Both the position numbers and the translations under genes were made by a program. The notes beneath the pieces are model-generated. The model saw only the letters and a program-made list of their open reading frames with translations. It did no database searches and had not been told where the DNA came from. From positions 16,833,629 through 16,897,628 of the forward strand of contig OX155961.1 in the NCBI GenBank assembly GCA_944548615.1: a stretch of 64,000 bases of DNA. Reading direction: 5' to 3'. The stretch comes from Micropterix aruncella (taxonomy: Eukaryota; Arthropoda; Insecta; Lepidoptera; Micropterigidae). Of the stretch, positions 1-34,728 are shown piece after piece (positions within the stretch are counted from its first letter, which is position 1; every line of letters begins with the position of its first letter).

Positions 1-45
1 ATTAAAACAATCCTCAAACTATCTTTATATTTATTATCGGTAAAT

Positions 46-22343
<22,298 letters not shown>

Positions 22344-22459
22344 GTAAGTGTTTTTTTATTATTTCTTGCATGTAGACTGCCATGTATTGCATTTCGTTAC
22401 TACTATATAATTTTAGAATAGACACAAACCACTGCAAGAAACTGGCAGTAAGTTGCTGC

Positions 22460-22710
22460 TTAACCCCTCGAGCCTCAGAGGGACCGATCGGACTCAAACG
22501 TAAAAGCACAGTTGCACCTCGTTGAGACCGATCGGACTCTAAAGTTAGCATTCTAAAGTTCTAATATGCAACATTTCTAAAGTGCAACAACGGTTTGGGA
22601 GAAATTAATGTTTTGGTCGGCCGCCATCATCAATCTAAAATTTCCATAATTATACATAGGTAGTCTTTCAAAGACATGCGCTCGCAAAATCTTGCAGCTC
22701 GAGGGGTTAA
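22460..22710. mobile_element. piggyBac-type MITE, family 2
   Basis: TTAA at 22460-22463 and 22707-22710, with inverted termini CCCCTCGAGC and GCTCGAGGGG. Two ACCGATCGGACTC words lie inside (about 22482 and 22527). 251 bp, no ORF. Distinct from family 1 apart from the C-rich ends. Confidence 0.75.
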
Positions 22711-23790
22711 CATTGACATGTGTTTTGGATGCCTCATCTTTAACTATTGCGAATTGAATAATTTGGATATGTGCAGCTCATGTTTTATTTTTAACCATAG
22801 GTCGTTGTTAAATTTTATGAAATTTAGCTGCAAACTTACTGCTTTTTGGTGATTTTTCATGAAATGGATTTCTATTATTTTAAAAAATGTACGAAACTTC
22901 AAAATGTCACAACTGTGATTTGAAGAGTTGGACTTTATTGTTCTATGTTTATGTGACTATATTGTTACAGAATTTATTATCGTAAAATTCTTTGAATTCC
23001 TCAAAAATGATCTTAGCCTGGCGTTAGTGCCTCGGACTCACAGTACTTTTTTTTTTATATATTGCAACCGCCTCCCACTTTTTGCCACGAGTGATCCAAC
23101 AGATTCTTCTCTCGGGACCCCTGATTAGCTACGATATATTTATATAGTCTAGTCTGAGCGAGTGATTAGTGACAAGACTTGTGTCCTTACAAAGTGCGAC
23201 TAAGTAAGGTTAGAAATAGTTTCCTGTGTCAATCCAACCTTTTATACAACAAGATTCCATTGAGCATCAGGGGTCTTGGAGACAATCAATTCGAGAAAAA
23301 GATCCTGGATATTCTTATTAAGACCCCAGTTCTATTAAGGACTTGTTGCATTTTCTAATTTTGCATTTTCACTATTACATTTTCTAATTTTTCAGTTGTA
23401 ATATTATTTCAAGCAAGCAATGTTTTAGTATCATTTCTACTACAACATTGCTTTTGAGCAATTGACTATTGACATCCAATCCAATCATTTTGATAACCGA
23501 AGATTGTTTATTTATTAATTTGTCTTGAGTATTTCTTTTGTGCCAATTTTATTATTGTAATTTTATATTTGTTTATTTTTAATTTGACTATTCTATAACT
23601 ATTCGTTTTTATACTTTGACTATCTGTATTTTTCATTTATACCTACTTAGTTATTTTAGCTGCTTAAATTATTTTAAAAAGATTATTATATTTTTATTAT
23701 AAACTAACTGTACCCGGCCACACGTTGCTGTGGCACAGCAAACGTGTTTTTCAAAACAACTATGTTTTACAATGTCAAACAACCCTGTCG
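22711..23790. other. No gene seen; expected position of further NCBP1 exons
   Basis: AT-rich sequence with no segment encoding the family's SLPGT..VAHQLV stretch. 23200-23340 may be a degraded LINE. Nothing else supported. Confidence 0.4.
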
Positions 23791-23914
<124 letters not shown>

Positions 23915-24639
23915 GCTATATATATAAACACTGTAGATATTATATAAACACGCGCATATTCGAATGCAAGTAACATTGTGTTAAAATTTCAAAGCAATCG
24001 GTGAAGAACTTTTGGAGGTTTAGGATGTTGAACAAACGAATATTTACATTTTTATTTATATAGACTTAAAAATGAATTATATTTACAATTTTTAAAAATA
24101 GGCAATGGTCGCGATATCGAGCTGGACACATAGATTTTTTAGAGCGAGCGTCCCACCCGATACGCTGTTATTCTAGATTATTCTGCGGGTCCGGTTGAAT
24201 AATATGGACTGTAATTGATATTTAAATAATTACCAGACCCCCTGTGTCCTTAGGGATTTCTTGACCTACGGTCCGTAGGCCGAATAGAGAGCGGTGCTCA
24301 GGATGATCCCTCGAAGCTCGCAGACTATTAAGGACTTTCACTGTTAGTTTCACTGAGGAGCATAGGCGGGCAATTCTAACTAACTTGCAAGAAGTTAGTT
24401 TATATTGGCTCGAAATTCCTTTATTGAATGTTTATAAGAATTACTTAACTGCCCTTCGTTCACCAACGCACTTATCCTTAATTATAAAAAGGCTAGATCA
24501 CTATAACGATAGTAATATGATACCGCGAGAACGGTCAGTTATCAGCTAGAACGTTTATGCGCACGTGTTGCAGCTATGCGTATAGCTGGAGAGTGTGAAT
24601 AGTATGAAACCGGTTTAGGCGCTTGCGACCACTATCTCG

Positions 24640-24860
24640 GATTTCACGGAAGCTACTGACGCCATTTTGCAATCACCCCCTCGAGCTGGGCGTCGCGACG
24701 CCGGCGCAGCTTCTTCGATTCGTCGCCGCTTAGGCACTCGGCACTCGCACAGACCGATCGGCGCACATCGCCGACGCCACATCCTGCCCCTCCGGAGAGA
24801 GAGGGACATGCCGCGCTACGACCCGCACAGTCTTTCTCTGTCCGACTTTCCGCCGTGCTA
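24640..24860. promoter_or_regulatory. GC-rich island, possible promoter or first exon
   Basis: CpG-rich patch in AT-rich surroundings. On the minus strand CAAAATGGCGTCAGTAGCTT opens 16 codons then stops; on the plus strand an ATG at 24808 opens 29 codons. No TATA box or matching exon identified. A loosely similar patch lies at 57290-57440 (both contain CCGATCGGCG). Speculative. Confidence 0.25.
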
Positions 24861-25472
24861 TACAGTGCAGATGTACGCGTGTAGGAATACGATATGATGT
24901 TATTTTAAAGACGGTCCGAGATAATACTCTTTTTATAACATTACTATGATTGATTTTAGGCGCTAACTTATCATTTCAGAACTTATTATATCTACAGAAA
25001 TTAGCCATGTCAATTGTCTCATTAGTGGCCCACCCACACTTGGCGGAAGTATAAGCCGCTTCAAACCATGGCTATAAATAAAACTGATAAATGGTTTTGG
25101 ATAGGGTCGTTTCTTCGTCTCGACGAAGGCCTGGACTTCGCGTGGAAGAATTCGCGTGGAAACTTTCGTATCCTTGCTCACCCCTCAGTTGAAATTTATG
25201 ACTCGTTTCCTTGTCTATTGAAGCTTCTAGAAATACGACGTCTAACTGACTTCCACGGAGCACATTCTGTTTCCTCCACGTCCTATTTTAAAATTCTTCC
25301 TTTTCAGCCGATAATTTTGTCCAGTCAATCTGTACACAAATGAATTATACTAGTATACCTAAGGTAAATCAAATAAAAACAAATTGACAGTACCAGGCGT
25401 ATGGATTCCTACTAAGTGGCTTATTTTATAAAAAAATAAATACAAAATAAAATTAAAGAATTGATTTGCATA

Positions 25473-25731
25473 TCGATACCTCCTACGTATAGTATTGTAA
25501 CTATTAAAAATGGTATTTCTGTTTTTTTTTCATAAATCGCATTCATTTATGGTATACTATTAAAACTAATTTAACAAAATTCCGAAATTCGCACTATAAA
25601 TACCATTTAATTTGAAAACCGGAATTTCGTTAAATTAGTTTTAAGTATACCATAAATAAATGCGATTTATGAAAAAAAAAAACAGAAATACCATTTTTAA
25701 TAGTTACAATACTATACGTAGGAGGTATCGA
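25473..25731. mobile_element. Fold-back MITE with TA target site
   Basis: Almost entirely an inverted repeat: TCGATACCTCCTACGTATAG at the left and its complement at the right, arms of about 115 bp with a few mismatches. TA occurs on both outer sides (25471-25472, 25732-25733), fitting Tc1/mariner-type insertion. No ORF. Confidence 0.75.
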
Positions 25732-25886
25732 TATATAAAGGATTTTGCATTGTGGGACTGTGGAGCGCCAGTCCGTGCACATGTATTCATGTTATTATGT
25801 TGTGGATATGCAGTTCTTCCATGTAATGGAATTTCTGTAGTATAAATATATTAATCCATGACCTAAAACAGTTGATCCAATAATAA

Positions 25887-27838
25887 ATACAAACGGAGCT
25901 GCCATGGAATTCACCGACCGGAGTCGGGCCCATCATAATACTATTTTTTTTACACTTCTGGGGGGTGAGCAGTGGATTCCGGACTTACGAACCGGCTGTG
26001 GTAGGTTTAGGACAGCTGTCTTGCCACATGTGAGCGTTCACCTTACCACCCATTCACTCCCCCTTCGAAGCCATAGAATTTGAGATGCGCAAATCGCAGT
26101 TTTAGATAAGTTTTCTAAGAAAGAGTTGATTATTTTTCTGGAAAGGCCAAGATCTTTAAAGAGGTGAAATAGAGATTTAGCTGGCAGGCCACGAGCGCCA
26201 ACTTCCACCGCGTGAAGGTGAACAGTGAAGCCGTTCCGGGTTACGGCATTTGCAAGATCATGGTATTTATTTAATTTGTACTCGTGGTCTTTTGGGATAT
26301 TTGATTCCCATGGAACAGTTAATTCTACGATAAGAGCCACCTTCCGAGATAGAGAGTAAAGAGTTATATCTGGACGGAGGGCTGTGCATCCGAGACTTTC
26401 AGGGAATTTATACTGCTTAGAGATCGAATCAACCTCCAGAATCCAATCTGTAGCTTTCTCGATTATTGAGAAAGGTTTTGTAGTTAAATGTTTTTTGCCT
26501 TTAGAGCCATCCCGCACAAACTGTATTGGGGGTTTGGAGGATACTGTCAAACCCTTGTTGGCACGAGCCACTGAGAGACTAATTACCTCGCGAATAACAG
26601 CGAGAACTTTGTCATGGCGGTAAGTGTACCGTCCTTGATCTAAGGCCACCTTGCAGCCAGCTAGAATGTGTCTAGCTGTGCAAGGGGTATTGCTACAGAG
26701 GGGACAAGAACTATCCTCGGCAAAGCTCCAACGAGCGAGGTTACTGGGGTCTGGAAGTGTATGCTGAAAGGCATTCAAATAAAATTTCAGCATCTCTGGC
26801 GTCCAGTCATAGAGCATTACCTTCCAGTGCATTGGAGGCGGAATGCAAAAGTCCCCAATTGTTGTCCAATCATTCTGGCATTGAAGGTCAATAGCATGAG
26901 CCATACTCTTGCTGTCGTAATCTCCCTGCAAAAGAGACTTCTTCAAGTCCACGTCGCTCGTGGTTGTACTGCCATACCCCAGACCAGTGCCATTCTGGCT
27001 GATTCCAGTAAGGAACTTTTTGTGGAAGTCTACGCGGGCTTGTAGATCATTTGAATCACTACGGCCACTTATTACGTGCTTCGATATTGCCGGATCTTTG
27101 GAATTGCACAGAATCGAATTTTTCGTTATTCTGGAGTTGGCGTAGAGCAGAGAGGGCAGTTTAAGCGCTAGCCCAAAATTTTGTTTGGACCTGAAGAGAG
27201 TCGAGGGGTCAGCTGGTTTATCTAAGGACAGCCAGGATTTTAAACTAGCTGTCACCAGCGCATCTAGACGGGACAGTTGGGTTTTGGTAAAATCGTAAAT
27301 AAGAAAGGGCCATGACAAATGTGACGTTAGATAATTGTCATAGATCCAGGCCTTACGAGGGCCAGAAATTAGCAAGGCATCTATTTTCGCCAGGCAACTT
27401 TTGAAATGCTCTATAACATGATCGCCCGAGACGTCTTTTCCCTGATGGGTGATTTTTCTGCCGAGGAATTTGAAATGATTGTTTGGGTCTATAAGAGAGA
27501 TATTAGAGCCCTTATAGACCAATTTGGGGTCATAGGATGTAAATTTTGTGCCCATGCGGGCGAGTCCAAGGCAAAAACATTTGGAGGGCTTCACTTTTAT
27601 ACAGCCTGACCAGTCGCAGAAAAGGTCCACTTTCTGTAATAGCAGGGAAAGCTGCTTGGGGCTTCTGGTGATGAAAGTTAGGTCATCGGCAAAAGCGAGG
27701 CACGATGAGGTGTATTGGCCGTCTGTTTTAAAACGGTAGCCCCACTTCCTGTCAAACTGGGTCAGGCTTTCCAGCAGTATATTAAAAACTATTTTAAAAA
27801 TCGTCGGGGAGAGGCCACAGCCCTGAAATAGTCCAATT
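25887..27838 (-). mobile_element. REL-endonuclease LINE, 5'-truncated, long intact frame
   Basis: Minus-strand non-LTR retrotransposon lacking its 5' part. Coding runs 27838 to 26038, then a 3' UTR whose end reads GGGCCCGACTCCGGTCGGTG, followed by AATTCCATGGCAGCTCCG. Sister copies are at 29050-31370 and 2118-4260. It faces the 29-kb copy head to head. Confidence 0.88.
26038..27838 (-). CDS. Reverse transcriptase / restriction-like endonuclease ORF, 5' partial
   Basis: About 600 codons without a stop. From the N side: RT motif GLFQGCGLSPTIF, catalytic LAFADDLTFITRS, then VDLFCDWSGCIKVKPSKC, a thumb/linker region, a Cys-His cluster CPLCSNTPCTARHILAGC, and a restriction-like endonuclease core RPDITLYSLSRKVALIVELT with the PD..E spacing, then the tail VEVGARGLPAKSLFHLFKDL. 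Downstream REL endonuclease plus CCHC-type cluster is the layout of R2/NeSL/Hero-type LINEs, which nick DNA with this domain. Which clade is uncertain. The N-terminal zinc-finger and 5' RT parts are missing. Confidence 0.88.
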
Positions 27839-27934
27839 GAATATGGTTATAATTATTAATAATAATAATCGAATTAAATTGAAAATATCCCGTTTGGACA
27901 CATGCTGGGTTAAAAATGACCAATTTCACTTTCT

Positions 27935-28187
27935 TTAACCCCTAGAGCCAAAATTGGCCGATATCGGCCACAACACGATTCATCGAGACGGCCCCGTTTT
28001 AATTTTATTTTAATTTAATTTGTTTTATTGTTAACATGTTTTATTTTAATTATGGGTACAGTGGTTTGTTAGTAATTAATGTTTTGGCGAGAGAGTGTCA
28101 TAATTCAATTTTTTTACTAATTTTTACTAAAATTTTTTGGAACATGAACTTGTCAATCAGCTGAGGGGCCGAGGCCTGAAGGGTTAA
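27935..28187. mobile_element. piggyBac-type MITE, family 1, second copy (reverse)
   Basis: TTAA at 27935-27938 and 28184-28187. Reverse complement matches 21346-21615, including GAGGCCTGAAGGGTTAA at the end and GGCCGATATCGGCC inside. Confidence 0.78.
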
Positions 28188-28189
28188 TC

Positions 28190-29040
28190 AGTGTTTAATT
28201 TATGCGAAAGCAATCTTCGAAACCCAGGAAAAGCACTTAACGAACGTTTCACATGCAATTAAATTAACATTGTAATTCCAAAATTGCAGCTGTGTTTATA
28301 CCAAAAAACATTTTTATATTTGGGCTTTATATTTGTCAACTTGTTGCCATCACAAATTTATAAAACTCCAAGTGGATACATTCAAGAAATGCATAAAAGG
28401 AAACCTAGCCAAGCATGCTCTCTATAAATTGGATGAATTTGACAAGACTGTCTTAGATTTTTTGTCTTGATTAAATATTGTTCTATGTGGATTATGTGAT
28501 AATATGATTTTGCTTATTTCTATAACCTTTAATATTTTTTTCTGCAAAGAAATTATGTTTCATATTTTGTTATCTTAGTATTATTTCTGGTGCTGATTAT
28601 TCTTGAATAACTTATTGATTATTTTTATATTTTACTAGTGGAATATTACTCGGCGATGCTCGGGTATCTGCTTCTTACCCCTCCCACTCTTACCCATTTC
28701 CTTCCCCTCCCTCCCCCCACCTCATACCCAGGTTTAGAGTAAATTCCCTGTAAGCCTCCAGCAGCAATCTATGACATTCTACAGCAGTTTTCTTGAGATG
28801 AAAGCAGAAAAGCATTGCTTTCCGAAAATGACATTTTGTCAGCTCAAATTTCGACATCTTCGAAGCTAACATAATTACCGTTGTTGACACCAAAGAAATG
28901 ACACAGACTGATAATTGAATCCTAATGATGACGCTTTGACATGAAGTATTTTGCAATTTGGTAAATGACTAGAAATATAAGTTACGGTATTTTTTAGGAA
29001 ATCGAAGGAAATCGATTTACGTTTTATAGGAAATCGATTT
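28190..29040. other. No gene; LINE 3' relic
   Basis: 28350-28470 encodes a short LINE-like tail (LQVDTFKKCIKGNLAKHALY then LDEFDKTVLDFLS and stop). 28690-28960 is open on the minus strand but unrecognised. 28995-29045 has a short direct repeat (GGAAATCGATTTACG). Confidence 0.4.
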
Positions 29041-29058
29041 ACGTCCTATGACCCAAAA

Positions 29059-31197
29059 TTGGTCTATAAGGGCTCTATTATCTCCCTTATAGACCCAAAT
29101 AACCACTTCAAATTTCTTGGCAGGAAAATCACCTGCCAGGGAAAAGACCTCTCTGGTGATCATGTTATAGAACATTTCAGTAGTTGCCTGGAAAAGATAG
29201 ATGCACTGCTAATTTCTGGCCCTCGTAAGGCTTGGATCTATGACAACTATCTAACTTCACATTTGTCATGGCCCTTTCTTATTTACGATTTCACCAAAAC
29301 CCAACTGTCACGTCTGGATCTAACGGGCCCATGATGAGTTGGCCACGATGACCCATGTGTTCAGGGTCGATCACACTCACGGGTCAACACCCATCCGACG
29401 GCCTCCACGCACGGGGTGCGAACCTGGGTAGGACACTGGGTCAACCAGTCTCCCCTGGGAATCAAACCTCTGGCGCTCCTGGACGGTCTGCGCACCGAGC
29501 GGCGCAAGCCAATCGATTGTGCTCTCCGACTAACAGTCGGGGGAGTCTGGGAACTGTATTGTTTCCTATAGAGCGGGGGTGGTTGTGTACCTTATGGCGA
29601 CTGCTCTTGAATTGACCATTGGCCATCCGATCCTGGGTGAAGAGCCGGGCAAAGGACGCCTTGGTCCGCGATAGATTCGGAGTACTCCGTTTCACCGCTT
29701 CATAAGGGAGAGGACCGCGCAAGCGACCTCGGACTCGGAACCAATCGAGAGACCGGAGAAATCTGGTCACAATTGTTAGTTAGGGCGCGAGTGCCGCCCG
29801 CCAGGTAACATACCTGGCTACTCGCAGTAAGGCGTTGGCTTCTAACGGGTTGTGGCGTAGCTAGACGTCGGATTTGTAATGTCCAAAGTCTTCTACGCTC
29901 ACTGCACGGTCGATAGAACGATGAATCGTTAAAACGTCCTGCGGTGACGGGTTCGCCCGTTGTGGTTGACATCTCAATATGTCTCGTCTGGATGCACTGG
30001 TGACAGCTAGTTTAAAATCCTGGTTGTCCTTAGCCAAACCAGCTGACCCCTCGACTCTTCAGGTCCAAACACTAGCTCTAAAACTGCCCTCTCTGCTCTA
30101 ACTCAAGAATAACCAAAAATTCGATTCTAAGCAATTCCAAGGATCCGGCAATATCAAAGCACGTAGTAAGTGGCTGTAGTGAGTCAAATGATCTACAAGC
30201 CCGCGTTGACTTCCACAAAAAGTTCCTTACCGGAATCAGCCAGAATGGCACTGGTCTGGAGTATGTCAGTACAACCATGAGCGATGTGGACTTGAAGAAG
30301 TCTCTCTTGCGGGGAGATTACAACAGCAATAGTATGGCTCACGCTATTGGCCTTCAATGCCAGAATGATTGAACAATTGGAGACTTTTGCATTCCTCCTC
30401 CAATGCACTGGAAAGTAATGTTGTATGACTGGACGCCAGAGATGCTGAAATTTTATTTAAATGCCTTTCAGCATACACTTCCAGACCCCAGTAACCTCGC
30501 TCGTTGGAGCTATGCCGAGGATAGTTCATGTCCCCTTTGTAGCAACACCCCTTGCACAGCTAGACATATTCTAGCTGGCTGCAAGGTGGCCTTGGATCAA
30601 GGACGGTACACTTACCGCCACGACAAAATCCTTGCTGTTATTCGCGAGGTACTTAGCCTCTCAGTGGCTCGTGCCAACAAGGGTTTGACAGTATCCTCCA
30701 AACCCCCAATACAGTTTGTGCGGGTTGGCTCTAAAGGCAAAAAACATCTCACTTCAAAACCTGTCTCAATAATCGAGAAAGCTTCAGATTGGATTATGGA
30801 GGTCGATTCGGTCTCTAAGCAGTATAAATTCCCTGAAAGTCTCGGATGCACAGCCCCGCGTCCAGATATAACTCTTTACTCTCTATCTCGGAAGATGGTC
30901 CTTATCGTAGAGTTAACTGTTCCATGGGAATCAAATATCCCAAAAGACCACGAGTACAAATTAAATAAATACCATGACCTCGCAAATGCCGTCACCCGGA
31001 ACGGCTTCACTGTTCACCTTCACGCGGTGGAAGTAGGCGCTCGTGGCCTGCCAGCTAATTCTTTGTTTCACCTTTTTAAAGATCTTGGTCTCTCCAGGAA
31101 AATAATCAACTCCTTTCTAGAAAAATTATCTAAAACTGCGATTTCTGCATCTCAAATTCTATGGCTTCGTAGGGGGAGTGAATGGGTGGTAAGGTGA
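29059..31197 (+). pseudogene. Broken REL-LINE ORF
   Basis: The frame is open at 29059-29319 (SIISLIDPNNHFKFLGRKIT), is cut by the SINE-like insertion, resumes at 29994 with deletions and stops around 30060-30380, then is open again from 30403 to 31197. The last part keeps the Cys-His cluster (CPLCSNTPCTARHILAGC) and the endonuclease core RPDITLYSLSRKMVLIVELT. Compared with the minus-strand copy it has lost the RT domain and is clearly non-functional as a whole. Confidence 0.85.
29320..29981 (+). mobile_element. SINE-like element inside the REL LINE (subfamily A)
   Basis: 662 bp, closely similar to 20515-21189. Flanks TCACGTCTGGAT (29308-29319) and TCTCGTCTGGAT (29982-29993) are a 12-bp duplication with one mismatch of LINE coding sequence. 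The 5' end has GGGCCCATGATGAGTTGGCC; the 3' hairpin ACGGGTTCGCCCGT is at 29947-29960. Confidence 0.9.
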
Positions 31198-31377
31198 ACG
31201 CTCACATGTGCCAAGACAGCTGTCCTAAACCTACCACCGCCGGTCGTAAGTCCGGAATCCACCCTTCACGTCCCAGAAGTGTAATAATTATATATGATGG
31301 GCCCGATTTTCGGTCGGTGAATTCCATGGCAGCTCCGTTTGTATTTTATATTTATTCAATGCAAGGTCCTCGTCCTA

Positions 31378-31646
31378 TCAGTACCTTGGAGGTAAACTAC
31401 ACATGTCGACATAGTGCATTTGTATAAAATTTATATTTTTAAACTCAGCGCATCGAGGCCTTTGCAGCGGTTATACTACACCATGTATTAGTGATGTCAC
31501 AATAAAAGTTAGATATGACATATAAAAGATATATATGACATATATGAGATATAAAAACCAATAATTTATGCAAATTAAACACAAAATAGAAAGTTTTAGG
31601 TGAGGTGACTAGAATGACATAGTGCAGTTTACCTCCGAGGTACTGA
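31378..31646. mobile_element. TIR MITE with TA flanks
   Basis: Left end TCAGTACCTTGGAGGTAAAC, right end complementary (GTTTACCTCCGAGGTACTGA) with one mismatch in about 24 bp. TA lies on both sides (31376-31377, 31647-31648). Interior AT-rich, no ORF. Tc1/mariner-like by target. Confidence 0.7.
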
Positions 31647-31648
31647 TA

Positions 31649-32860
31649 TATAGATTGACTATTATTGATATTTTTATAATTAGATTCTGATTATTTTTTG
31701 TAATTGAACCAAAGTACCTTGCCGTTATATTTATTTATTTAAAGCAAAGCACATTTTTTTAAACTGCAGTTCATTATAAGAGTAAGGGCTCCATTGTAAA
31801 TAGTAGCAAAACAGAGAGTACCGCAACCCAGTATTTCTTCAGATCAACGCTGCTTAACTAGGCCTAGGCCCGTACTAAGACAAGCCTACCAAGTAAACAA
31901 AGGCTTGTGCATACTTCAAACATCATAATAAAAAAAATAAAATAAAGTATCAATTGATATTAAAAATTAACTAATGTAATGTAAAATGTAAAGTAAAAAA
32001 GTGTATGTAATGATGTTATGAATGTAAAATGACATATTCCACAGTATATAACTTTCTGGAACTATACGCACCCTTAAGGCTAAACAACCTTGTATCTGCC
32101 CATATGCTGATCTGCCCTCGAGGTGTCAGGAGATTTGCGAGGAACTTGACATCATTGACAAAGCAGCTGAATGCGGTTTAGTAATCAAATTATGGGTAAT
32201 CTTTGGAATGATTGGTTTCCAAAATAAAACACATTTTACAACACGACCATGTAATATTTATTTTTTAATTGCAATACACATAGACACTAGTGTAAATAGC
32301 AAGCAAAACTGTGTTCACATTTTTCCACTTGCTTCGTTCGTCTTTAACTTTCTCTAATATTAAGAATAAATAATTTTTTAGTTTTTTTTTCAATCGCATT
32401 ACTCAATGGCAAACTCCACTAGCTTTGATGGAATTTGTCATTGGGTTGCGCGGCGATTAAACATTTATTATTTGTCATTGTCATTTACAAAATAAAATGC
32501 ATAGAAAAATATTAGAATGTGTAATTTTAAAACTAGTTTAAATAAATAATAGCACGTTTGATTCATTTGGGTGTTTTTTTTTGTTTCGTTAAAAAAATGT
32601 ATAGAAAATAGCGTTGGTAACTTGCTAGGACCACCTCGGATTCTGGATCGCAGTATTCAGTAATATAAATCTATATTTACATATTGCTTAATTATAGCAT
32701 AGTGTAAATAAAAACTACCAGTGAGTCAAAACGATTGATCTGTTGGGAAAGCCATCGCTGCCAAGCGTCGAATTAGGATTGTTCCTTCTTTTGGCAGACT
32801 AATGGGGATATGTGCACATTTTTTTTGTAGGTATGGTCCATTGTTATATGAGGGGTGTTA
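31649..32860. other. AT-rich intergenic sequence, nothing assigned
   Basis: No exon, RNA or classified repeat recognised. It lies between the last found NCBP1 exon and the 3' end of the opposite-strand gene. Confidence 0.4.
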
Positions 32861-32864
32861 TTCA

Positions 32865-33440
32865 CAAGGGGCAAACCCATTACCCCAGGGAGTTGACATG
32901 ACATCAGGTAGTTCTGTCTCCCATGGAGTGAGCATGAAAGACTTAGCGGACAAGATAATCCACTGTCTACTCTAAGCCAGTAAGAGTATGACGCCTTACT
33001 GCGAGGTACTGGGAAGAGGACCCAGCGGCAAACCTTGCTCCCTTACTACCAGATTAGGACGACTTTCTCCATTCTTTAGTCTGGTTACAGATTCGAAGTT
33101 GCTTGCATGGCCTCTACCTGATGTTAATGGTAATTCAGTTTGATTGTCTAGCGGACTGATACTCCCTTTGCCCGTCAATATCACACAGGAACGAGTGACC
33201 AACTGATCGTTTCAAAGGTAGCTGACATCTGACAAAGGTGGCTGACAACAACATCCGCTCTATAGGAAACATACTTTTTCCGGACTCCCCCAGTTATTCA
33301 CCGGATTACGCCAACGATTACGCCAGGCTGACGCCTCACAATGCGCAAACCGCCTAGTAATGCCCGAGTTGTTCCCCCGTCATCAGAACATCCGATCACA
33401 ACTGTCCACGACTGGGCTTACAGCCGCAGGCAGAGGTCGA
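32865..33440 (-). mobile_element. SINE-like element, old reverse copy
   Basis: Reverse complement shows family segments in order (CGCATTGTGAGGCGTCAGCC, GGGGGAGTCCGG, the GCCATGCAAGCAACTTCGAA region, CAGTAAGGCGTCATACTC). Considerably diverged; the 3' hairpin is degraded. Confidence 0.6.
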
Positions 33441-34728
33441 TTGGTTAGAATTCGCACCCGAATGCAAAGTCCTGACAGACTTGTTAGGAACCATATAGCC
33501 CTCTATAGTCAATGGCTTTGCTAAATGGTATGGTCAGGGATAAACATTCCACTGCGCCATCTAGCGGGAAGAAATGGCAGTAAACATCCCCATTGTAAAC
33601 AGGTTCAATAGCGTAAACAATTCACCTGACACATGGAAATTAAAATGCACAATCCTCAATAAAGCATACGAAATTGCTGAGCGATTGCCCCAAGTGGAGA
33701 CGTTTGTTGGCACATGGTACTTTTATTTACACTGTATTATAGTATCGTAAGAGGACTAAAAACAATTTAGCAATTTTGACAGATGCAACTTATTTACATT
33801 AAATATTTATTTACATTTAATATTTTATGCCGTTTTTCTTGCATTATTAGACACAATATTGAGGTGGCTTGCTATTGTTACTGGAATGTGAGGAGGACGA
33901 CGATTATTTATATAAATTTGTATATCGCGGAAGCCGATCTGGTGTTCATGACAAGGATGCATACGCTCTTACATTCATAAATACATATGGAAAGGAAAGC
34001 GGTCCCCATGACTCTCTGATAGAAGCTGAACTCTGAAGGATGCACAGAAGCAAAACAAAGCTCGAAATCCACAGAAGCAAACAATGATCGTTAACTCTCA
34101 AACGTCAGTATTGTGGAAAATTTCATATACCTTGGATTTGGATCCCATATCTCTATCCATAGAAACTGTCTACCAGAAATAAAGAGAACACTGGCAATGG
34201 CTAAAGATGCAAAACAGAGGCAACATAATGACCAATTAATACTCGACAAGGTGACTTTGTAACCCATTAAACATTATAAATACCTGTGATGCTACCAAAG
34301 TGAGCAGTTTTTAATACATTTTTAATCAGAATTTTATCATTTACTCCAAACAGGCGGTGAAAAATGCCCTCAAAGCATTAATTGCTCTCTATCCATGAGA
34401 TTTACAGCAGAGGCATTTACCAACTCTGATTACAATAGCAACACTGTATAGACAATAGTGGTCAATAATTCGATTATTTACATAAATATGCTTTTCATAT
34501 AAGACCTTGGTCTTAAATTTACAGAACGGTAGCTTCATTTATAAGGGACCTAATAGATCTAGCTATGCAGGAGGCCAATAAAGGTGACGAAAACTGAATA
34601 GCTAAAACGAGCAAGATTGAAGTAATTGGCATACAGCAATATTTCCAAACATGACTACAACTGTCATTGCAATAATCATCGCCCTACTCAGCCCATAATA
34701 AATTAATGAATTCTTTTAAACAGGTACT
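33441..34728. other. Intergenic; LINE RT relic
   Basis: 34095-34210 encodes, with breaks, an RT-thumb-like segment (VENFIYLGFGSH then EIKRTLAMAKDAK) typical of RTE/jockey-like LINEs. The rest is unassigned and includes the 3' flank of the minus-strand gene, where I see no clear AATAAA close to the stop. Confidence 0.4.

Larger units (their letters stand above)
29050..31370 (+). mobile_element. REL-endonuclease LINE, degenerate copy split by a SINE-like element
   Basis: Same family as 25887-27838, opposite strand. CGTCCTAT flanks it at 29042-29049 and 31371-31378 (8-bp duplication). It starts further 3' within the ORF (DPKLVYKGS-like) and is interrupted at 29320-29981. Confidence 0.82.
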
